Below the pieces are notes generated by a model. It ran no database searches and had not been told where the DNA came from. It saw nothing but the letters and a program-made list of their open reading frames with translations. Shown here piece after piece: positions 45,650-56,779 of a stretch of 64,000 bases of DNA. The stretch is taken from contig CM040451.1 of the NCBI GenBank assembly GCA_022749755.1, positions 6,399,871 through 6,463,870 on the forward strand. Direction: 5' to 3'. The position numbers and the translations under genes are program-made. Positions within the stretch are counted from its first letter, which is position 1. Every line of letters starts with the position of its first letter. This stretch comes from Azadirachta indica (Eukaryota > Streptophyta > Magnoliopsida > Sapindales > Meliaceae).

Positions 45650-46740
45650 TACTATATAAGCGAGGACTAGGCTGCCATACTTGTGTGTTGTGTTGATGAA
45701 AGAGAGGCAGACTATATGCTTAGGGAAGTCCATATAGGTAGTTATGGTAACAATGGAGGGAGCAGCTCATTGGCATATTGTATTTTATACTAAAGGTATT
45801 ACTAGCCGGTGTTGCATCAAGACGCAACAAAGACAGTACGATCCTGCTTGAGTTGTCAATTCTATGGAGACATTTCAAGACAACCTTCTAAACAGCTCAC
45901 CACCCTGCTTAGTCTATGGCCTTTTACTTAGTAAGGAGTAGACTTGATCGACCTGTTACCCGTGAGACGCACGCAAATGAAGATGCGATCATCGCAATTA
46001 ACTATTTTATCAAGTGGGTAGAAGTAGAGCTACTGGCCATAATAACAAAAAAGAAGACCATCACCTTCGTGGAAAGAAACTTGATCTATAGGTTCAAAAT
46101 CCCTCACATATTGTAGAGGACAATAGAAAGCAGTTTAATAATGCAAACTTTAAGGAATTTTGCTTTGATCTGAGTATCAACCTCAAACTCATTTCTCTTG
46201 CTCATCCAAAAGCAAACTGGCAAGTGGAGGCAGTAAATAAGACCATTAAAAAAGCACTAAAGAAGTGATTCGATGATAAGAAAGGAGCACGGGTCGACAA
46301 GTTGCCTTAGCTCCCTTGGGCTTTTAGAACAACAACAAGGACCATGACCAAAGAAACATTATACTATTTGGCTTTTGGTGTTAAAGTAGTGATTCTGGGG
46401 GAAATCGGAGCACCTTCATTTAGAGTGAAGCACTTCGATGAACTTAAGGACAATGAATTAATGGGACTAATTTTGGATCTATTGGAAGAGAAGCGAGATC
46501 AAATATTCATTAAGATGGTTGCCTATTAGCAACAGGTGGCTAGATACTATAACAAAAGAGTTCGATCAAGGACCTTTTGCGAATGAGATTTAGTATTGCA
46601 GCGAGTTACTCAGAACACCAGAGTACCTGGGGAAGGAGCTTTGGGAGTAAATTGGGAAGGCTCATTTAAGGTAACTAGAATAATCAAGCTAAGAGTTTAC
46701 AAGTAGCAATACTCAAATGGAAGAGAGGTTAGAAGCCATA
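45650..46740 (+). pseudogene. Integrase region of the Tat-type element
   Basis: A zinc-module remnant (SCLSCQFYGD near 45840), core remnants (AIINYF then KWVE, 45990-46020), and a C-terminal part at 46344-46529 (IGAPSFRVKHFDE, LDLLEEKRDQ) continuing as RYYNKRVRSRTF near 46540. Several frameshifts. No chromodomain is visible. Confidence 0.75.
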
Positions 46741-46794
46741 GAATGTGGAGATGCTAAAAAAATATTTCCTTAAAGACTTACAAAATAATTGTTC

Positions 46795-47210
46795 AAAAAA
46801 AGATTTAACTAGAGTTTAGATCAGACAATAGTAATTAGGAGATCAATAAATTTTGATTTAAAAGATCTGATCACAGTTCAAATCAAATAGCGATGGTTAG
46901 ACGATTAATAAATTTAGATTATTCAACAAGTAGTTGTAAAAAGATCTGATCTTAGTTCAAATTAAAAGACAAATGATTATGAGATGAATGAATTTTCATT
47001 TAAAGAAGTTATCACAAAAAGATTTGACCTTCATTTAGATCAAGCAATAAAGGATAAAGGTCGTCATAAAAAGATTTGACCTCGGTTCAGATTATGCAGC
47101 AATAGATATGAGATTAATAAGTTCTATTTCATTCAAAGAATTGTTGGAAAAAGATCTGACCACAGTTCAAGCCATACAACAATGGTCAATGAGTTGACGA
47201 ATCACACATT
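46795..47210 (+). repeat. Minisatellite in the 3' region of the Tat-type element
   Basis: Five to six imperfect units of about 55-85 bases beginning AAAAAGATYTGACC and containing CAGTTCAAATCAAACAA and GATTAATAAATTT. Starts near 46798, 46860, 46936, 47015, 47068 and 47148. Confidence 0.75.
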
Positions 47211-47499
47211 TGCTTAAGAAAATTATGATATATAACTTCTATTCCTATTATTTAAGACAATATCAAGCCACCAAAAGCTATAACATGCGATTTTCATTCT
47301 CGTTATGAAATGTATCGAGATAATGTAATAAGAGTAGTTCAAATGTAGAAAGCAAAATGATATAAGACCAAGCATTTAAAATTTGATCAAAATTTAATCA
47401 TTTACAATTTACTTAAAATTTTCAAAAGTATAGAAAAATTAGAGATCCTTCAGAAGTAGTGATGAAATGGTGCCAAAGGTTATAGTTTTAGCCGGGGGC

Positions 47500-50110
47500 A
47501 CACTCTGGTCAGGTTGAGTGGGGTCAGAACACAGGACAGGCTCTTCAGCAACTACTTCCTCTTGACCTTTGGTTCTTTATTGAATAGGACGAGGAATTTT
47601 GAGTTTGTCAAATAACTAACCAAGGTAAAGCTTTTTATATTCCGCCTGGAAGATCTTGCAAGCCAACTCCAAAACTTTCTGAGCTGAGGCATCACATTGC
47701 TCCTCGACCTCTGCCTTGGTACGAATAAGCTCGTCTTCTAGATCTTTGTTAGCATAAGTGAGGTTGGCCACTTGAGACTCGAGTTGGGACACCTGAGCCT
47801 CGAGGTTAATAACTTTTTCTTCGAGTGCGCTGCGCTTTCCTGTCTATCTCTTTCTCTTCCGGCTCAACTGAGCCTCTAAGCTTTCTTCTTGCTTTTTTGG
47901 TTCCTTCAACTTCTGGCTCAATTGGTCCCTCTCTAAAGTTAACTGATCTACGAATTTATACATATTAACATTCACGATAGAGCATTCCTTCGTGCTTTTG
48001 ATGTGCAAGGTTAAAGAGTGATACATCTGTACAAATCCAAAAAAAAGGTAGACAATTGATTCAGAGAGGCTGACCACAATCAAACAAAATGAAAAGATCA
48101 GAAATAATCACCTTGCCTAATTGTTCATGAATTTTGTCCAAAATGGTGTCATTGTTGGCAGGCTTTACGTTTAAAGATAATGGCAGGTGGACCACATCAG
48201 CCAAGTGATTAATGGAAGGGATTAGGTGCTCAAAATACTCCCTCCTCTCCTTAAGGATATTCATCCAGGAGAGACCGCACTTTGACAATTTCTTCCCCTT
48301 GATCTGTGTATTGCTTTTTGGCCAGTCTCTTTTCAACACCTTTAGCAACTTCAGTCGGGCATTTTTTCTTGTTCTTGGGCAGGCCCTTCTTATTCTTTGA
48401 AGGTGCTTGATTAATTTTCTTCTCCTTAACTTTGAGGACGGATGTTTTCCCTTTAGATAACTTGCCTTTGCCTTGCTCGAACTTCTTAGAGGCCTCATGC
48501 ACTTTTTATGCTGTGGCTTCATATGGAGATTCCAATGAAGAGAGAATAAAGCTTAACGAGCTCTTAAGTTTCCCCTTTCCTTTTTTCGGAGCTCTTATTT
48601 CTGCAAAACATAAAGGAAAGAGGGTAAGAACTTATGAAAATGAGAAAAAAATCATAAAATGAGAAGTGAGTAAAATACTGACACTGATCCGTGGTGGAGT
48701 TATCTTGATCAATCTCTAAAGTAAGTCTTATTTTCTACTCTAAGAACAGTTTTGCATTCTTTAAAAGTAGGGGTGACCTCGACAAGGTCGGAGCCTATGA
48801 GCTGGTTAGGTAAGATCAAGGTTTTCTGATAGGCTTGCTTCGTGCGCCTAACACTAATCTTTGATAGAAGAGGGGAGGCTAAGTCAAGTTTCGGACCCCA
48901 AATAGTTACATAAGTAAAGAAAATTATTAGGTGATTGCATTTAGCACAAAAAACCAAACACATTATTTGACTCTATCTGATATACTTACAGAGAACAAGT
49001 TTAAACACATAAGGCATGAGACCGTGTATGTTCATTGTAGCGAGTAAAGACTGGCACCAATCCCTGCCCAAGTAAAACCACCTATCCTTTCAATTCTTAT
49101 TGTAGGAGGGATTACCCATAACTATTTTATTAGCCTTAGTACGAGCTTAGAGATAATAGAACTCCGAGTATTTCCTTGAGCCCTTTTTTAACAAAATAAA
49201 TGTTTGATTTCACCAATGGTTGATAGAGTTTTCTTGGCTATGACCCAAATTACATACAATTCAATAGTAGTCCTTTAATCGTTCGGGTTCAGTTGGTATA
49301 GAGAAATTCCAAAACCATGGAATAAGGCGGTAAAATAAGGCTGCGGTGGTAACTAGGCCCCAAGAAGAAACAACTCCTTATTAAAGTCCACCTCATCTCC
49401 TTTGGGGCAGGTTGGGAACTTATTGACTTCAAGAACCTCGAGGGTAATGGAGACAGGGATTTGATAGAGTCTTTCGAATACCCTTAGGTCAGCCTTAGTA
49501 CTAGTGGAAGAGAACCAGTTGGTGTTAAAGAGACTATTTCCTTTGGTCAAGTTAGGTGGGGGTATTGATAGATCATAGGGTTTTCGTTCCTCGGATTAGT
49601 TTTATCTTGTTCATTCCCTAACCCTTTCTCTAACCTCATCGTCATCGCCCTCATTCCCACTACTCTGACTACTTTGCACTAGGAAAGCCTCAGGTGTGTT
49701 ACTTTAAAGTACTAATTCATAGCTGAAGGGTACGGTTATTGGGTTCGAGGTTGTCGGCTGATTAGTTTGATGGGTAACTATAAGGTTCTAGAGAACCTTT
49801 GGTCTCTCATATAGGTTTATTTAGGGCCATTGTTTCCTGTATGAGGTTAGAAGAACTGTCAGATAGGATAACTATCTCAGGTGTGAATCCGAAGTATTTG
49901 AGGGCATTCAACCTAGGGTCCAAGATGATTAATGGATTTTCAGCACTAAAAACTAGTATAGCTAAGGGTTGAGCTTTCTTTAAGGGGATGGTCCTATGTT
50001 TCTTAACCAGATTAGCTTTAACACTACAAGGAAGCCAGTTCCAAGCTTTATAATCGATTTTAGATAAACTTGTTGAGGAGATATCAAACTTGCTATCTAG
50101 GCTATTGAGG
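47500..50110 (-). pseudogene. Antisense accessory ORF of the Tat-type element (broken)
   Basis: Read on the minus strand: about 49353-49550 gives FERLYQIPVSITLEVL, and after a stop YFTALFHGFGISLYQLNPND. This resembles the plant 'putative gypsy type transposon' family found in antisense accessory ORFs of Tat elements. A Lys-rich stretch (48251-48502) and a coiled-coil-like part (47844-48000, DQLTLERDQLSQKLK) follow. A TATA box lies upstream at 50736-50743. At least six stops or frameshifts. Function unknown, possibly nucleic-acid binding. Antisense genes downstream of pol are documented in Grande-type elements. Confidence 0.6.
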
Positions 50111-50735
50111 ATGTCTTTTAATCAAATCTCTTAAGCCGTGGCATGGTCAACTTAAATAGCTTAAATAGCTTGTCCTATAAATAGCTATAAGTTGTACTTA
50201 TGACATGTCAACTCAGCTAAAGTGTTATATTCAAACTTGCCTAAAGAGGCAAAAACCTAGCACGCTAGATTCTATCAAGGTTGTAATCTAAGAATCTAAG
50301 AACAAACATATCCTTTGTTCAGATGAAAGAAAGTGCAAAATATTGAGTCCTATAAAGATTGAGCCTATTTGTCTAAGTTTTGTTTCAATAATCATTTCAT
50401 ATTTATTCTACAAAGGTTCAAATGTCCCAAAGCAAAGAAAATAAATCTGAAATTGCAAAAAATCGCAACAACATTTCTTCAAACAACTTTTAGGCAACAC
50501 ATGAGTAGGTTTCCATTTCGACGATAAACGAGATAAGACATGTATAATAATAAGGTATGGGAGAAAGAAAAAACTTACTTGGTCGAATGGCTTTCGGATG
50601 TACGGAGGAGAAAACTAAATGCACATGAAAGTTGTTAGCAAATGGAGAAGAAAGCACTCCGAAAATGCCAAAGACAAAGTAATAGTAAGTTTGCAGAGTG
50701 TATAAGGTGAAATAGTATAAAAGGCAATGCGGTGG

Positions 50736-50743
50736 TTTTTATA
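50736..50743 (-). promoter_or_regulatory. Putative TATA box for the antisense ORF
   Basis: The minus strand reads GAGTATAAAAACCACC, upstream of the antisense accessory ORF and followed by a pyrimidine-rich leader-like stretch. Confidence 0.4.
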
Positions 50744-51399
50744 CTCATTTGACCTACCTTTGGTCTTTATGACAAGATAGACAGCTTAGATGATTCCATC
50801 ACATCATTTATTGACATGGCTATCCAATGCTAAAGAGAAAAGGCACTGTGGACCAGTAATATAAAGGCACATGGCAAGGTAATGAAGGGTCTAAAGGCGG
50901 CATCAATTGTAGCATTTATGTGCATCAATTATCAGTGTAAAATTCAAAGCGACAAGTGGGCACATTTTCACGATGTCGACAATTCATTCAAACTTCAAAA
51001 GTTATTATTGTGTTCGGCATTCAACTACCAAGTGAAATCCAATTCTCGTCAGTCGTTGGGGAGGCTTGATGTTCGGAAGAACAATGGGTGCGTCTGCTTA
51101 AACGGCTCTGTAGATCGTGTTTGGCTTGGTGTTCTAATCAACCTGATGTTGTTCAAAATGGATCTAAGTTATCCTTAAATGAAGTTTCTAGTGAAAGCAT
51201 TCGTTTTATTGAAAACTTGTGGGCTTGCTGTTTGGAAAAATGGCCTAAAGCCTAGAAGATTAATGGGTCGTATGCCAATGAGCCTAAATAACAGCTCAGT
51301 ATAGATGCAATCTGTTCAGTCCGTCAAGGGTAGATCCTAGTCAAGTCGCGTCTGGTCAACTGCTAAGCCAGGAAATTTACTTGATCAAATATAGGAGCA

Positions 51400-51735
51400 T
51401 CACAGTTTAAACAAACATTGAATCAATAAGAACTCTTTGTTCGAGAAGGTTCGATCACTGATGTGAAACTGTTGTTCATTAGGATCCTTATGATGATGGG
51501 AAACTGACTTCAATTCATAATTCTAATTTAGAACATATTAGAATTCTGTCAAAAATCCTAATACTATTAAGACAAGGAAATTAGCACTTATATATATGGC
51601 ATTTTGTTTATGTATAAGAATAATAATAAGAGTTTTTCTGAAAGAAGTAATAAAAATTTTCTTTTCCCAAAAAGAAATAAAAAAAATCCAATCTTTACTA
51701 TGTGATACCAAAGACTATAAGTTTTGATATCAACA
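51400..51735 (+). mobile_element. 3' LTR of the Tat-type element
   Basis: Direct repeat of 40413-40748 with the same length, ending ...TATCAACA. Confidence 0.8.
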
Positions 51736-52942
51736 CATATTATTATTGTTATTTAATTCAAACCTTAAATATAAACTTAGTTATACATAATATATAATCC
51801 ATTATTAAATTACTAGAAATTATGTATAAATTGTGTTATATGTGTATGTATATATAAATATCTGAAATACATGAAAATAATACTGGACTCAAATATAATC
51901 AATTGAAATATATATATATATATGTATGTATGTATTTATGTATGTATGTATGTATGTATACTACATATTGTAGAATATAATCACAGTTACAAATTGCATG
52001 CACGCATGCATATATAGAACTACATATTTTAGCTAGCTAGCTTAATTACCATATGAAAAGGTTAAAATGAAGATAAAATTATGCTTTCTAATACATATGA
52101 TTCATTACATGAATATGTAAAACATGGTCCATTTTTATAGCAGTATATTATATAATATCCCAGCAATATAGCCTAGCAGCAGCAAGTAATCCACAGAAAA
52201 TGCAGAAGCTGAAAACCGTAATTTTCTTTGCTCCCACAAATGGCAGGAACATCAGGATTGCAGCAGAAAGATTGCACAGAGTTAGCAGTATTACAATGTG
52301 AGCTTTCATAGCCTTGCCAAGAGAAAAAAGAATACCAAATGTTGTCATGACAATAGCAGTTTCAGCCGACTAGCAGCAGCAGCTAGAAACAGAGTCATAA
52401 ATCAGCAATCAAACTCACAAGCAAGAAGCTAGAAGCAGAGCCAAAAAAAGATCTAACAAGAAACGTTAAGACGGAAAGCCGTGTGGATCCTTGGAGAGCT
52501 CGCTGCAAATGAAGCCACTAATATGATTCATAGTAACTATAACCAGAAAGGAAAAAAAAAAAAAAAAAGAGATCCATCAAGGAATGAAAGAAAGGACCCC
52601 GAAAAAAAGAAATGGACATGTGGATTTATACTAATTTGGGTAGAGTTTGCCACTTATTGGAGAATTTTAGTTTTCTCTAGTCACAAACATTCAATCCTAT
52701 CTTTCGAATAATTAAAATAAACTAATCTCTTATAAGCAGTCAAATTAGAATATTTAGAAGCATAATTATAAATTGGGTTGATGTAAGTATTCTTTGACTC
52801 AAATAAGTGCCTAATTTTGTGAAAGAAAAAAACTTGACCAAACTTATCTTATAACGTTTTCGAGAAAATTTTATTGATAAATTCTCGCTATTAATTATAT
52901 AAATGTAAAGGAATGAAATATTAAGGAGTTTAATTTATCTCT

Positions 52943-52943
<1 letters not shown>
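51736..52943. other. Mostly non-coding; (TATG)n run at 51906-51960
   Basis: AT-rich apart from a slightly GC-richer patch at 52150-52510. A 66-codon minus frame at 52148-52348 is hydrophobic (two predicted membrane spans by eye) but matches no family I know, so I do not call it a gene. Confidence 0.5.
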
Positions 52944-52980
<37 letters not shown>

Positions 52981-53038
52981 TGATGATGATGAGATGATAA
53001 TGATGATGATTATGATGATGATGATGATGATGATGATA
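52944..53038. repeat. (AAT)n-(GAT)n compound microsatellite
   Basis: About 12 AAT units pass directly into about 18 GAT units with a few interruptions. Confidence 0.95.
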
Positions 53039-53110
53039 ACACAACGAGTTAGAAAAATACACTGGAGAATAAATTTCAAAGACTATTTTGAATGATCAGT
53101 ATTATAATCA

Positions 53111-53398
53111 CCTGAAGTGCTTTCGCAAGTTGGAGTAATGTCTGTCAACAGGAACCCATATGCTGCCTTACTTCTGGAGTTCCATTAGCTGGAAAAATCT
53201 CTCCCGGCTGATACCAGACATTGCTCAGAAGGTTATCCGATGGACATTACTGATGTAATGTCCATATTTTTAGCAATGATTGTTGCCCCATTTGATACGA
53301 CTAAGTTGGTTTTTCAGGGCCTGTATAGATGTTCTAGATCAGGACAACTTGTTCACATACACCCGACCATTGAATGGTCTTCCTCAACAAAAGCCTAG
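53111..53398 (+). pseudogene. Coding-like stretch of unknown family
   Basis: The frame from CCT at 53111 to TAG at 53398 is 96 codons with one internal TAG. Its composition is less AT-rich than the neighbourhood and its amino-acid use looks protein-like (VLSQVGVMSVNRNPYAALLL near the start, FLAMIVAPFDTTKLVF in the middle). There is no ATG at the start and no splice site I trust. It may be an exon or gene remnant. I do not recognise it. Confidence 0.3.
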
Positions 53399-54495
53399 AT
53401 CCATTGATTGTATGATTTTTAATTATGTGTATATACATTCAGTTTTTGGGCTTGGATAGGCATAAATTTTGGGCCGAATAGTATTTTTGGAGGAAGATTG
53501 CACTAGATTTTTGGTGCAGAGGATTATTGTAGACAGAAATATGTTCAGTTTATACGTGTATATCTGTTCATATGTTTTTTATTTAGTGTTTTATCTACCA
53601 TTTTGGTGTACTTCCTATGAAAGGGCTATTTTGCGATTATACACTATATTTATTGACATATATAATATTTATCTTTTATTATAAATAATCATTGTACCCC
53701 GAAATAAATTAACGTAGTCGTTAATTTAACAATGTCTTGAGTGAAATAGAATTTTACAAGTATTTATGAAAATAAAAGATAATAACACTTTAGTCCCTAA
53801 ACTTTGACTGAATAATAAATTAAGATATAGTTTATCTTATTTTAATATTTTTGTCCTTAATATAAGTTCCGATCATTAAAAGATAGTCAATTGTATTTTC
53901 TGCCTAGCCTATTAAATTTTATGCGTCCTTATACAGAAAAACCAAGTAGAAACTGAAAAAGCTCATATAATTGTTATTATTTAAAAACAGTTCAATAATT
54001 TAAATTAGTGAGTGAACACTCAGCAATGAACACTAACTAAAAGCAGCCAAGAAATCAAATCATATTTAACTTTTACATTTAATTATTATTATTGAATCAT
54101 GATAATTATAATTGTTATTGAAATTATTTTTAAATTATAAAATTCTTTTATATTGGCAAGAGTTTTCAAAAATAATTTTATTTTTTAATTCTTAAGCAAC
54201 ATATAAATTTCTTATGCAAAAACCCATTCTTTATTCAATTTAACATAAAGCTCATAAATACCAAAAAATTCTTAAGCAATATGTAAATTTTAGCATCCAA
54301 TCGACCAACATAATTTTTATCTTCAAATTAGTAGAAATAGAACTTGTACAAGGCCAAGAAAAAAGCAAAGCAAAGCTCACATTAACCTTTTATTTGGCTG
54401 TCAAGAACAAAATCACAACAATCTCCACAATACATTTTGTCAATAATGGTGTAATTACATGCTTGTAATTACATGCCTGATTATTTTCATCACCT
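53399..54495. other. AT-rich sequence, no gene seen
   Basis: No ORF of note apart from a featureless 71-codon frame starting at 53469. Confidence 0.5.
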
Positions 54496-55025
54496 TAAAG
54501 GTCACATAAGTAAGCCCAATCTTCTTGAGAGACATCTTTTGGAGGACGCCTTTGAACTTTTTCTGGTGGATATTTTTGGTAGGCCTTCTTCAACACTTTG
54601 CATCGGTAGTTATAGTATCTATCACCCATTACTTCATCCAAATAATTTAGAACGTATGGTTAAGTTAGGTTCAAAATAAACCATTTATATATAAACAAAT
54701 GTAAAAAAGATGGATTATATGAATATTTATGAATATACAAATTTTGAAAACATATTAGCTGTAATTAAATTAGAACAAGTATTCATTATCTCTAAGAATC
54801 TAAATAATTTTATTCTCTCCTCTCAGGGTATTTTAGACCAAGATGACACTTTTACTGGAGCTATAGTCCTGACAATCACACCACAATCAATAACAAGTTA
54901 ACTATAACTTATCTTTCTTATTTGCGTGTAATAGGAGAGCTAGTGATAATTATTAAACCCTTTGACTTAACAAGTGCTACTGTTTTCATACCTTGTATAG
55001 GTCTACGAGTAAATTGCAGCGATGA
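54496..55025 (-). pseudogene. CACTA tnpA-like remnant (plant transposase, Ptta/En-Spm family)
   Basis: On the minus strand, frame 54652-54500 reads YNYRCKVLKKAYQKYPPEK, then RPPKDVSQEDWAYLCDL, ending at a stop. This is the conserved pattern of the plant En/Spm TNP1-type family (PF03004). Upstream, near 54820-54880, VRTIAPVKVSSWSKIP followed by a stop fits the same family's earlier block. Broken, with no intact frame. Together with the tnpD remnant at 56.8-58.4 kb it marks an old CACTA element. Confidence 0.65.
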
Positions 55026-55053
55026 CAGCAAACCTAGACAAAAGAAAAAATGC

Positions 55054-55077
55054 ATATATATATATATATATATATAT
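55054..55077. repeat. (TA)n microsatellite
   Basis: About 12 TA units abutting the left edge of the foldback element. Confidence 0.9.
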
Positions 55078-56128
55078 GAGAGAATGCCCAATATCTTCCT
55101 ATTGTTTGGCCTAATACCTTATTCTCCCCTGATTGTTTGTTAAATACCCTAATATCCCTCTAACATTAGTTCTGCTACTAAAACTTATTGCTTTTTTAGA
55201 AAAGTTACCAATTTGTCCTTTTACTTAAGTCAAAAGTCTGCAAAAAAAATACATGTGTTATTATTCTATTGGCAATTTATAGTTGAATTAACTAACATTG
55301 TTGATCACCGTCGATTATCGTTGATCTCCGTTGAACGTCCTTCATTTAGGTCACTATAAATATTATTATAATCCTTATTGAATGTTTTACGCAATGATAA
55401 CATCATTGTTGATCCAAAATTGAAGTTTTGGCACCGAAAAGTTTAACTTCAGATTTATGGTGAATGGTTGTTCAAATGGTGATGGTAATAGTATTATTGT
55501 ATAAAGCACTTAATAAGGATTCTAATGATATTCATGGTGACCTGAATGAATAATAGTTGACCAAAAGTTGTTGTCATTCATATTTGCTATTGTCGGTTGT
55601 CGGTTACCGCCAATTCTCACTTGTTTGGGTCATCATAGACATCATTCAAATACTTGTTGAATACTCTATACAATGATACCATCACCATCACTGTTTGAAC
55701 AAGCGTTCAGCGTAAATTTGAAGTTGATGTTTTGGGTATCGAAACTTCAACTTCAAATATACGGTGAACAACTATTCAGATGATAATGATAATGGTACCA
55801 TTGTGTAGAGCATTCATTTGAATGATGTTCATGATGACCAAAAAGGAAGACAGTTGGTGACAATCAACAAAGGTAGGTGGTGGTTATTAATGGTCGACAG
55901 TGGTTAATAATGGCAGTTAACTTAGCTATAAGTTGCCTAATAGAAAGATGACATGTGTTTTACTGATGTGTACATATATCAAAACTATGTCAAACTACTT
56001 AATTGCCCTAAAAAAGTAATGATTTTTGTTAACAAAGATAACGTCAGGTGAGTATTAGGGTATTTGACAAACAAGGAAGGGTAATAGGGTATTGGGCTAA
56101 ACAACATAGGCGTATTAAGCATTCTCCT
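55078..56128. mobile_element. Foldback element inside the CACTA remnant
   Basis: The left edge GAGAATGCCCAATATC, CTATTGTTTGGCC and TTAAATACCCTAATATCC (55080-55165) is inverted at the right edge (56045-56128). Inner segments also pair: TTGAAGTTTTGGCACCGAAA (55421) belongs to one local hairpin and TGAAGTTGATGTTTTGGG (55720) to a second, each flanked by ATGATAACATCA-like arms. About 1.05 kb, no ORF. Confidence 0.75.
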
Positions 56129-56779
56129 ATATATAAGAATTGTTATAAATACTACTAATGGAAAAAAGCTGATTTGCATTTGTAAGGGTCCAAACTACTT
56201 GTTTTAACATAAACAAAAAAATGACCTACACTACTTCCAACATCTAAGTTTTGAGAATCTACTTGTGCCTGTGTAGTTTATGCATTTTGACTTGATGAAG
56301 TAAATGTCTAAGCTTTTTTCCTCGATCTATAAAGTAAAATGTGATGTTAGTTAGAAATAACATACAAGTAACATGTAAATTAAAAAATATGACAAAGCAA
56401 ATAATTAAGCAAGTAACACGTACATTACAACAAGGAAAAAAAAGAATCAAACATATAATATGCAAAATTACTTGTTCAACACTTCACTGTAAATTAGAAT
56501 CAACCAACTCTTCAATGTTTTCACAATCTGCAATAGTTTAATCATCTCTATTCTGGCCTTCTCTGTTGTATGCACATATGTTTCACTTCTTTAGAATTGT
56601 GCACCTTTTACATTTATTAGATATGCGTCAACATCATTTCTAACGAATGTCTTGTGGAGCTAACGAAACACTGTAATCTATTATGGTACAACTAAATTGG
56701 TTTCATATATGCATTATTGTCCCCATTCTCATCAATCATCTCATGTTTCTCTTGATTATCCTACATACCTCTTTGATAC

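Larger units (their letters stand above)
40413..51735 (+). mobile_element. Tat-type Ty3/gypsy retrotransposon, heavily decayed
   Basis: Direct LTRs of 336 bases at 40413-40748 and 51400-51735 share phrases such as TTCATTAGGATCC, GGAAATTAGCACTTATAT and TTTTCTTTTCCCAAAAAGAA. Between them on the plus strand lie gag, protease, reverse transcriptase, RNase H and integrase remnants (41.0-46.7 kb), then a 4.7-kb 3' region with a minisatellite and an antisense ORF. Length (11.3 kb), domain order and the antisense ORF fit the Tat lineage. No clear target duplication or TG terminus was found, so the outer edges may have decayed. Confidence 0.85.

Noticed and set aside
52148..52348. Hydrophobic 66-codon minus-strand ORF as a membrane protein gene
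   Set aside because: No family match, no splice context and no conserved motif; poly-T-rich DNA easily yields hydrophobic frames.
54473..54901. Plus-strand ORFs of 63-68 codons
   Set aside because: The minus strand here carries the CACTA tnpA pattern.
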